Source: Nitrospinota bacterium
GTDB lineage: Bacteria > Nitrospinota_A > UBA7883 > JACRGQ01
Reading direction: 5' to 3'
Length of the DNA: 34,397 nucleotides
Assembly (NCBI GenBank): GCA_016217735.1
Contig: JACRGQ010000055.1
Location: forward strand, 1 to 34,397
The position numbers and the translations under genes are program-made. Shown here piece by piece: positions 1 to 6,455 of this stretch. The first letter of the stretch is position 1, and every line of letters begins with the position of its first letter. Under the pieces are notes generated by a model that saw nothing but the letters and a program-made list of their open reading frames with translations, had not been told where the DNA came from and searched no databases.

Positions 1-10
1 TAAGGGGGCC

Positions 11-826
11 ATGATCGACATACGCAAACCGGTTTTCCCGAAAGAACACGGCCTTTGGGCGTGGGTGTTCCTGCCGCTGACCGTTGGCGCCGGTTGCGCG
101 GAGGGGGATCACTCCGTGATGGCCCCGTTACTGTTGTCGGTTTTCGCCGGCTTCATGGCGTACACCCCGGCCCGCATCATATACAAGGGGTGGAAGAAGG
201 GGGCGGCGCAAGACGGCAACATCGTCTTTTGGTTCGCCGTCTACGCGGTGGCGGCGCTCATGTTCACCGTTGTCACCGCCGCCATCAACCCGTGGACGCT
301 CCCCTTCTACGGCGGGTTGGCGCTGGTGTTCGCCATGGCGCTGGGAGCCGCGGCGGAAGGATTTGGGCGCAGCGCGGCATTCGAGTTCGGCGGGCTTATA
401 TTCCTCTCGGTGGCCCTTTCGTTTCTCGGCGCGTTCGCCGTATCGGGGAGATTCGATCTGCCGCATGTCGCGCCCTGGGCGCTGACGCTCCTCTTCATGC
501 TGGAACGCTCGGTCGCGGCGCGGCGGGTTGTGCGGCTGGGGGGTTTCATCCCGGCGCTGGCGCAACAATCGCAAAAGCACGCCGTCACGCTTAAGGCCGT
601 TTTTATGCAAAACCTGGGGTTGGCCTTCCTCTCGCCGCTCGCGGCGCTGGTCATCGCTAAAAAACTCGGCGCGCCGTTATTGCCGGTGGCGGCGTTCATC
701 CCCGGCTTTTTCACGACGCTCTATTTTTATCTGCAACCCCCGGCGGCGCTCCGCGCCCTCGGCTTCGCCGAACTCTATCTGTCCATCTTCTTCGCCGCGG
801 CATTCGTCTTTCTTTACCGCCTATAA
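11..826 (+). CDS. YwiC-like integral membrane protein
   Basis: A 271-residue polytopic membrane protein. The N-terminal motif FPKEHGLWAWV (about residues 9-19) matches the PKEHGxW signature of the YwiC-like family, and the rest is a series of hydrophobic helices (about eight to ten by eye) with short polar loops such as residues 165-190. The family has no established biochemical function; some members sit near cytochrome or nitrate-respiration genes, but nothing here ties it to a pathway. The ATG is preceded by an AAGGGGG ribosome-binding site 3-4 bases upstream. It converges on the EamA transporter, with only 37 bases between the two stop codons. Family call is good; function unknown. Confidence 0.8.
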   Translation: MIDIRKPVFPKEHGLWAWVFLPLTVGAGCAEGDHSVMAPLLLSVFAGFMAYTPARIIYKGWKKGAAQDGNIVFWFAVYAVAALMFTVVTAAINPWTLPFYGGLALVFAMALGAAAEGFGRSAAFEFGGLIFLSVALSFLGAFAVSGRFDLPHVAPWALTLLFMLERSVAARRVVRLGGFIPALAQQSQKHAVTLKAVFMQNLGLAFLSPLAALVIAKKLGAPLLPVAAFIPGFFTTLYFYLQPPAALRALGFAELYLSIFFAAAFVFLYRL

Positions 827-863
827 GACAAACCGTACATTGGGATGGGAAAGCCCGTCTCCC

Positions 864-1772
864 CTATTCCCGCGCCGGGGCTCCGCGCGGACGCATGGTA
901 ATAAGCGCCACCGAGGCGATGATGATCATGGCGGCCACAATGGTGATGCCAGTGACTTTCTCCCCCGCCAGCGCCCAGCCGAGGAAGACCGCGATGGCGG
1001 GGTTTACATATGCATAGGTGCCAGCCTTGGCCGGGCTGCTCATCTTCAGGATGTATACATACGCGCTGTAGCCGATGATGGAGCCGAAAAAGATAAGGTA
1101 AAAGAAGGAGGCGACCGAGCGGACGCTCCAGGCCGCCGCCCCAACGTGCGCGGCCTCCCCCTTCAGCAGTCCGGCGATGCAGAGCCACAGCCCCCCCATC
1201 AATAGCTGCATACCGGTGGTTTGCAGCGAAGAGCGGGGAAGATCGGCCGTGCGGGCCCAGATGCTGCCATATGCCCACGAAAGGGACGCCGCCAGCAGCA
1301 CAGCCGCGCCGATGGCATCGATATGCACCTCCGCCGCGCCGTTTTGCAGCACCAAAAGCGCCACGCCCAAAAAGCCGAACGCCAGCCCCATGCTCACCCA
1401 CGCTCCGGGATTGAGGCGGCCCCTGCTTCTCCAGTCAAGCAGCGCCATCCAGATCGGCACGGTGGCCACCAGCAGCGCGGTGAGGCCGGATGCCACCCCC
1501 CGCTCTTCCGCATAGACCACTCCGCCGTTGCCGCCGAGCAGCAACAGCGCGCCGATGAGGGCGGTGGAACGCCACTGCCGCGTGGTGGGGAGCTTCTCCC
1601 CCTTCAGCGCCATATAGCCGAAGAGCAGCCCCCCGGCGATGACAAAGCGCACGCCGGACATCAAAAACGGCGGCAGGGTCTCGATGGCAAAACGGATGGC
1701 AAGGTAGGTGGACCCCCAGAAGGTGTAGACCGCCGCGAATGCCGCGATGATTTTTGTTCTGCCGTCGTTCAT
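864..1772 (-). CDS. EamA/DMT-family transporter (YedA-like)
   Basis: Inner-membrane transporter of the drug/metabolite superfamily, probably an exporter of small metabolites or amino acids. The sequence shows ten hydrophobic segments arranged as two EamA halves, with the characteristic FWGSTYLAIRFAIETLPP opening of the YedA-type subgroup and the second-half repeat beginning near WAYGSIWARTAD. About 302 residues from the ATG at 1770-1772, typical for the family. A longer reading to 1796 exists, but its extra eight codons run into a 68-base dispersed palindromic repeat; the internal ATG has an AGGT Shine-Dalgarno-like motif nine bases upstream, so I prefer it. The substrate cannot be inferred. 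It stands alone on this strand. Confidence 0.85.
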   Translation of the reverse strand: MNDGRTKIIAAFAAVYTFWGSTYLAIRFAIETLPPFLMSGVRFVIAGGLLFGYMALKGEKLPTTRQWRSTALIGALLLLGGNGGVVYAEERGVASGLTALLVATVPIWMALLDWRSRGRLNPGAWVSMGLAFGFLGVALLVLQNGAAEVHIDAIGAAVLLAASLSWAYGSIWARTADLPRSSLQTTGMQLLMGGLWLCIAGLLKGEAAHVGAAAWSVRSVASFFYLIFFGSIIGYSAYVYILKMSSPAKAGTYAYVNPAIAVFLGWALAGEKVTGITIVAAMIIIASVALITMRPRGAPARE

Positions 1773-1790
1773 AGCCGGTATACCTATTTT

Positions 1791-1858
1791 TGTCATTCTG
1801 AGCGTAGCGAAGAATCCCTTTTCGGAAAGAGATCCTTCGCTTGCGGCTCAGGATGACA
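1791..1858. repeat. 68-base palindromic dispersed repeat, copy 1
   Basis: An imperfect palindrome beginning TGTCATTCTGAG and ending CTCAGGATGACA. The arms pair over about 26 bases with a few mismatches around a short centre. The same 68-base element recurs at 28270-28337 and 32262-32329. Its form (small, no ORF, intergenic, able to fold as a hairpin) fits a REP/MITE-like mobile or regulatory repeat. It lies in the divergent gap between the EamA and TPR genes. Confidence 0.85.
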
Positions 1859-1940
1859 ATTTAACCCGTTGTGTGGCATCCAGCATCGGCCAAACGGGAA
1901 ATATTTGCAAGTGAAGCGGTTTCGCCGCAAAATAACATCC

Positions 1941-2924
1941 ATGCACCCAAAACTTTTATTTTCCCGCGCCGCCGCCGCGCTGGCCTTCCTGCTTGCCTGC
2001 GCCGCTCCGGCATACGCGATCAGCTTTTTCACGCCGGAATACAAAAAGGACGCCGCCGCCTGCGCCGAAGCGCTGGAGAAGGGGAATTATTCGGCCGCCA
2101 TCGCCGCCGGACAAAAATCGGTGGAAGCGAAAAAGGATTATTTCGAATCACGTCACTGCCTCGGCAAGGCGTATGCCAAGGCCGGCTTGGCCTCAAAGGG
2201 GATCGAACAGCTCCGGGCGGCGTTGCCGTTGGCCGAAACGCCGAACCAGACGATGGTGGTCAACAGCGACCTCGGCCAACTGCTGCAACAGGAAAAGGAA
2301 TACGCCAAAGCGCTGGAACACTACGATACCGCGCTGGCCTATGCCATCGTCACGCGGGACAAGCGGACGCGCGGCCTCACGCTGGCGAACCTCGCCTCGG
2401 TCTTCCACGAGCGGGAAGAAGACGGCAAGGCGCTTGAATACTACCGCCGCGCCGCGGGCGAAGGGGACGAGGCGGATTCCGGCGCCGCATGGAACAACAT
2501 GGGGAACATACTCTTCGCGCAAAAAGATTTTGCCGGCGCGCTGGATGCCTATGGCCGCGCCGCCGCGCTGGGGGACAAGCTGAAGGACGATCTGCTCACC
2601 GGCATCGCCTTGCTGAACACGGGAAACGTCCTGCTGGCCCAAAAGAATTTTTCCGCGGCGGAGACGAAGCTGGGCGCGGGGCTGGCGAAGGTGCAAAGCG
2701 CGAAAAACGGATACTGGGAGGCCGCCGCCCACGAGTATTTCGGACGGCTCCATGCCGCCGCCGGGAACGTGGGGAAAGCGAAGGAATTTTTCGGGAACGC
2801 GCGGGACAAGTACCGGGCCAACCGCCATGAATACGAAGCGCAACAGATGGATATGCGGCTGCGGGAAACCGATACGGCCGGTCCGGCGGATAATGCCGTC
2901 ACCGCCGAGCCGTTGCCGCGCTAG
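1941..2924 (+). CDS. Secreted TPR-repeat protein
   Basis: About 327 residues with an N-terminal signal sequence (MHPKLLFSR, then a hydrophobic core ending in AYA) and then tandem tetratricopeptide repeats: units with the W/Y-x-x-x-G and A-x-x-x-Y-x-x-A pattern are seen around EKGNYSAAIAAGQKSVEAK, KEYAKALEHYDTALAYA, EDGKALEYYRRAAG, KDFAGALDAYGRAAALG and KNFSAAETKLGAGL. The LLAC within the signal could serve as a lipobox, so a lipoprotein is possible. The open frame extends 24 codons upstream to 1869, but only the ATG at 1941 starts a proper signal peptide; no strong ribosome-binding site is visible. Likely a periplasmic scaffold or complex-assembly protein; partner unknown. Confidence 0.75.
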   Translation: MHPKLLFSRAAAALAFLLACAAPAYAISFFTPEYKKDAAACAEALEKGNYSAAIAAGQKSVEAKKDYFESRHCLGKAYAKAGLASKGIEQLRAALPLAETPNQTMVVNSDLGQLLQQEKEYAKALEHYDTALAYAIVTRDKRTRGLTLANLASVFHEREEDGKALEYYRRAAGEGDEADSGAAWNNMGNILFAQKDFAGALDAYGRAAALGDKLKDDLLTGIALLNTGNVLLAQKNFSAAETKLGAGLAKVQSAKNGYWEAAAHEYFGRLHAAAGNVGKAKEFFGNARDKYRANRHEYEAQQMDMRLRETDTAGPADNAVTAEPLPR

Positions 2925-2930
2925 CGCGGC
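2915..2930. other. Perfect 16-base palindrome at TPR gene stop
   Basis: GCCGCGCTAGCGCGGC is a perfect palindrome spanning the stop codon of the TPR gene. It could fold in RNA as a short GC-rich stem, but no T-run follows, so it is a weak candidate as an intrinsic terminator. Confidence 0.35.
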
Positions 2931-3015
2931 GGGCGCAATCCGGCGCAAGCTGGCACTTGAAAAACGGCGTCATATGGGGGATTATGCTTGATAGCCGCTA
3001 CCGAGGAGGTGAAGG

Positions 3016-3780
3016 TTGGATATTAAATCGATAATGACCCGCCCCGTCGCCACAGTAACCCGTAAAACCACGGTAAAAGAAGCCGTTAAGAAAATCGTCC
3101 AAAAAAACATCAGCTGCGTGGTGGTGGCGGAGAAGAAGATGCCGATCGGCATCTTTACCAAGTTCGACGTGCTTTCGGTTATCGACAGCGGCATGGACAT
3201 GGGCACGACAGCCATCGAAACGGTGATGCATACCCCGGTAATGCCGATTGAAGAAACCGACGACCTTCTTTCCGCGGCGAGCCAGATGGAACGGTTCGAC
3301 GTGCGGCGTTTTATAATCGTGGACGCGCAGAACCGCCTCGCCGGCATCGTCACCAACGGCGACATCATCAAGGCCTTCGCGCAACGCGCCTTTCCGTACA
3401 ACCACCCGCTGGCCGCGCTGGCCCAGCCGGGGCTTACCGCCACCCCGAAAACCCCGCTGAAAAAAATCATCCGGATGATGATTGAGCACCGCTCCGCCAG
3501 CGCCGTCATTTTGAAGAACAACAAGCCGGCCGGAATCATCACCGACGGCGTTTTCGCAAAACTGGCCGCCAAAAGCGCAAAACCCCTCGCCGGAAGCGCC
3601 GAAACAAAAATGATAAAAAAATTCACGGTGGCGGGGAACGATGCTTCCTTGCGCGAAACGGTTATCAATATGCTTAAGATGAAAACGCACGAAATCGCCG
3701 TTACCGCCGCTGATGGACGTTATTTCGGGGTTATCACCCAGCGCGACCTGGTTCGCTTTATCGAAAAAAGCCAGCTATAG
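3016..3780 (+). CDS. Four-CBS-domain protein
   Basis: A 254-residue soluble protein composed almost entirely of four CBS motifs forming two Bateman modules (about residues 1-57, 66-121, 126-185 and 195-254). The repeat pattern is clear: DIKSIMTRPVATV...PIGIFTKFDVL, ETVMHTPVMPI...LAGIVTNGDII, and the last ending FGVITQRDLVRFI. CBS pairs bind adenosyl ligands such as AMP, ATP or SAM and act as energy sensors. The start codon is TTG, chosen because a strong GAGGAGGT Shine-Dalgarno lies five bases upstream at 3003-3010. An AAA-like protein starts 18 bases after its stop, so the two are probably co-transcribed, and the CBS protein may supply the nucleotide sensing that its partner has lost. Confidence 0.88.
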   Translation: MDIKSIMTRPVATVTRKTTVKEAVKKIVQKNISCVVVAEKKMPIGIFTKFDVLSVIDSGMDMGTTAIETVMHTPVMPIEETDDLLSAASQMERFDVRRFIIVDAQNRLAGIVTNGDIIKAFAQRAFPYNHPLAALAQPGLTATPKTPLKKIIRMMIEHRSASAVILKNNKPAGIITDGVFAKLAAKSAKPLAGSAETKMIKKFTVAGNDASLRETVINMLKMKTHEIAVTAADGRYFGVITQRDLVRFIEKSQL

Positions 3781-3798
3781 CGCCGTACGCCACACCGC

Positions 3799-4893
3799 AT
3801 GCGCCAACTTTTCACCCAAAATCCCTTTGGCACGCTTTTGAGGCCGGAGACCGCCGACGCCATCGTTGCCGGACTGAAGGGAAACTTTCATTACGCCTGC
3901 GAATTTGAATCGGGCGGCGGAGCGGCATTTTTCGCCGACCACTTGGCCGAACGGCTGGGCGGCGGGGAATTGCTCCTCTTCCGCGCCGACCTCCGAATGA
4001 TCACCGGCGGCGAACATCTGGTCAAGCTGCTGGCACGCTCGTTCATTCAAACATTCGCCGGGGACCTGCACAGGATCGAGGGAGTTCTCAAAAAGCTGAT
4101 TCCGACCGCCACCCCCCGCCTCGTGGTGGGCGAAAACCCGCATATTGATATCAACTATGGAACCGATCCCCACAAAATATTCAGCAACCTGCTTGAACTC
4201 CCCGAAATAATGGGCAGGAAAGAGAACCGCCGCGCGGCGGTGATCTGGAACGGTTTCGGAAAAATCGAGGATGTTTGGGGTGCCGAGGGACCGCGCCTTT
4301 TCGCCGGCACGGTGAAGGGGCACGCCATCACCAGCCACATCATGATCGGCCCCGGCATGGAAAAAACCGGGCAAAAACTGGACGGCGCCATGCCCGGCCG
4401 TGTGCGTCCGCTGCGCGGCGCCGAGCTTGTTCCGCGCGAAGCGCTGGAAGCCTGCCTGCTCCAGGGGTTCGCGGAGGAAGGGCTTTCCATGAAACCCGAA
4501 ACCGCCGCCGCCGTCATACGGTTGGCCGACGGCAAATTGGAGACGGCCCAAGCCATCGCCCGCGCGCTTGGCCGCCATTGGGATGGGGCGCCGGAGCCGG
4601 CGGCGCTTGACCGCGCGGTAAACGATATGCTGGCCGACGCGGCGGCCGCCTATGAGCAGGTGTGGGAACTGCTCAACCTCCGCCAGAAGGGGGTGCTTTA
4701 CGGCCTCACCCGCGGCGGGGAAAAAAGCCTCTACTCCGAATGGTTCATCAAGGAATTCGGCTTCAAGACCGCAACCAACCTGCAAGCGGCCATACGCGCG
4801 CTTGACGCCAAAGGCATTTTGCACAAACGCGGCAGACAGTGGATGTTCGCCGATCCGCTTTTCGCCCTCTGGATAAAGCGCCGCGACGGATGA
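3799..4893 (+). CDS. AAA-family ATPase homologue with degenerate Walker motifs
   Basis: A 364-residue protein with the architecture of prokaryotic AAA ATPases that end in a winged helix. It opens with NPF like relatives, has the DPHKIFSNLLELPEIMGR helix that precedes Walker B in the family, and a C-terminal winged-helix part (about 295-360; QKGVLYGLTRGG, SLYSEWFIKEFG, DPLFALWIKRR). However, the P-loop region (about 35-43, EFESGGGAA) lacks GKT/S, and the Walker B position (146-151, AAVIWN) has W-N where the family has an acidic pair. It therefore probably does not hydrolyse ATP. The frame is open and intact, so this is divergence rather than a broken gene. Placement directly after the CBS gene suggests a joint function. 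Family assignment is by remembered pattern, not by search. Confidence 0.65.
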   Translation: MRQLFTQNPFGTLLRPETADAIVAGLKGNFHYACEFESGGGAAFFADHLAERLGGGELLLFRADLRMITGGEHLVKLLARSFIQTFAGDLHRIEGVLKKLIPTATPRLVVGENPHIDINYGTDPHKIFSNLLELPEIMGRKENRRAAVIWNGFGKIEDVWGAEGPRLFAGTVKGHAITSHIMIGPGMEKTGQKLDGAMPGRVRPLRGAELVPREALEACLLQGFAEEGLSMKPETAAAVIRLADGKLETAQAIARALGRHWDGAPEPAALDRAVNDMLADAAAAYEQVWELLNLRQKGVLYGLTRGGEKSLYSEWFIKEFGFKTATNLQAAIRALDAKGILHKRGRQWMFADPLFALWIKRRDG

Positions 4894-4965
4894 TGAACAT
4901 AGCCCGCTGACCGTGATGGCACGAAGCCCACGCCCTTTGAGCGCCGCCACGCGGGGGGAAAAAGA

Positions 4966-5430
4966 TTATTGGGTTGTCCGCTCCGGGATGTCCCGCCCTC
5001 GCTCCCTCAGGGATTCAGCGGCCTTTTGCCGGACGCCATCTTCCTCGGCCTTTGGCAAAACGGCCACGGCGGTGGCCATCCCCTTTTCCTCCGTGTAATC
5101 GACCGTCTTCGCCCCGGCAAGCACTTCGTCAACAGTCTGCTTGACCACCAGTTGGACCTCACTCTTGCAGCCGGGGCTTTTCCCCCCGCACATCCTGTCC
5201 ACCATCTCGGATTCCACCCGCACACGGATCTGTTTGGCTATCTCGTAGCGCGCCATCACTTCCGCCGCGCGCCGGTCGGCCGCCGCGTTCCCCGATGCTT
5301 TCACCTGTCCGATTCCCACCAGATAACGGTCTTCGGGATATTGTTTTTTTATCTCGTCTGGGGATAGCGCAAACGCGGGAGCGGCGGCAAGCGCACACCA
5401 GACAAAAGCCGTCAACAACCGGTTATTCAT
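4966..5430 (-). CDS. LPP20-like small secreted protein
   Basis: A 154-residue exported protein with a signal peptide (first ~21 residues, ending APAFA) and no convincing lipobox. The mature part reads YLVGIGQVKASGNAAADRRA followed by a long helix in which small residues alternate with charge, the pattern of LPP20/FlgT-N-like domains (Y-x-x-G-x-G, then A-x-x-x-A-x-x-x-A). Two cysteines in MCGGKSPGCKSE may form a disulfide. It is the last gene of a probable three-gene operon, its ATG overlapping the end of the DUF4384 gene by eight bases. Function is unknown; LPP20-type domains occur in envelope and flagellar-associated proteins. Confidence 0.7.
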   Translation of the reverse strand: MNNRLLTAFVWCALAAAPAFALSPDEIKKQYPEDRYLVGIGQVKASGNAAADRRAAEVMARYEIAKQIRVRVESEMVDRMCGGKSPGCKSEVQLVVKQTVDEVLAGAKTVDYTEEKGMATAVAVLPKAEEDGVRQKAAESLRERGRDIPERTTQ

Positions 5431-6379
5431 GAACCAGGTTTATCTGCCGCACCACGTTACCGGTGGATCTAAGTATCTCGGCCGCCATTTGAACATTCTT
5501 TCGCGAAAATTTTGCCGTTGTGCCGGTGAATTTCTGGACGATACCGCCGCCGCCGCGCGTTTTGATGCGCTCCTCCACCACCGAGGCAAGCGCTTTGTCC
5601 GCGTCCCCCCCCAGCGCTTTTATCTGGCTGAACAGCATGTCCATCTCCTTCAGCGGCGTGAGCGAGGCGATGACATAAAAGGTCTCCAGCCCCTTTACGT
5701 TGTCGAATTCCAGCATCTTGTCGGCGCCGGGGAGGTAATATTCATGCCCCGCCTCCACCGGGTTGGCGACCGGGATATCCGGGTTCGGGAATATCTGGTA
5801 TACCGCGCCGGAAGAGTCGCGGTTTATGACGTAGAGATAGCACCTCTGGAACGGTTGCACCATAAGCTGGTACTGCTGGCCGGAGGCCACCTTGCTCCCT
5901 TCCTTGATCACCTTATCCCCGGCGTCGTAGAAGGCCAGGTATATCTGGATGTCCTTTCCCTTCGTCTCCCGCTCGGCGGCTTTCCCGTGCGCCAGCGAAT
6001 CGGCGTACGCTTCCATCGCGGACACATCCACCACGAATTCGGCGGTATAGGTCCAGGCGTCCTTCGCGGGGTCATACGCGGACTGTTTTTCCCTGATGCT
6101 CCGCACGAACGCCACCGAGGCGCTTTTCACCTCGTCCGATTCCAGTTGGAAGTTCTTCACGGTGGTGCTGGCCTGTATGTATGTCCCGGCGGCCTCTTCC
6201 ACCGCCTTGCGGGTCGCTTCCTTTTTTGCTTCCTCTTTGGCCTGCTGCTTGGTCTTGCTTTCCCCCACCTGCACCGAGGCGGAAGCGGTTACGGTGGCGG
6301 TTTTCCCCTCGGCCGCAATCGATGCGCCGGCACATGTCGCCAAAAGTAGCGTTGCCGCCAAAAGACGCAGAGCTTTCAT
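5423..6379 (-). CDS. Exported DUF4384-domain protein
   Basis: A 318-residue exported protein. Residues 1-23 form a signal peptide (MKALRLLAATLLLATCAG...IAA). Residues about 25-125 form an LPP20-like/FlgT-N-like module with a lysine- and alanine-rich helix. About 140-245 match the DUF4384 pattern: a VASGQQYQLMVQPFQRCYLYVINRD-type stretch, then IFPNPD, then a PG...LEF segment. DUF4384 proteins are often encoded beside caspase-like peptidases, as here. The ATG has a GGGAGGA ribosome-binding site eight bases upstream. It lies 76 bases downstream of the caspase gene and overlaps the LPP20-like gene, so the three probably form one operon. Molecular role unknown; periplasmic location inferred from the signal. 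Confidence 0.75.
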   Translation of the reverse strand: MKALRLLAATLLLATCAGASIAAEGKTATVTASASVQVGESKTKQQAKEEAKKEATRKAVEEAAGTYIQASTTVKNFQLESDEVKSASVAFVRSIREKQSAYDPAKDAWTYTAEFVVDVSAMEAYADSLAHGKAAERETKGKDIQIYLAFYDAGDKVIKEGSKVASGQQYQLMVQPFQRCYLYVINRDSSGAVYQIFPNPDIPVANPVEAGHEYYLPGADKMLEFDNVKGLETFYVIASLTPLKEMDMLFSQIKALGGDADKALASVVEERIKTRGGGGIVQKFTGTTAKFSRKNVQMAAEILRSTGNVVRQINLVHE

Positions 6380-6455
6380 CCGCGCATTCCTCCCATCCGT
6401 TTCACCGTATTTCCAATGTACCGCAAAGTAAACGGGAAAACGATTTTTTTCACCC

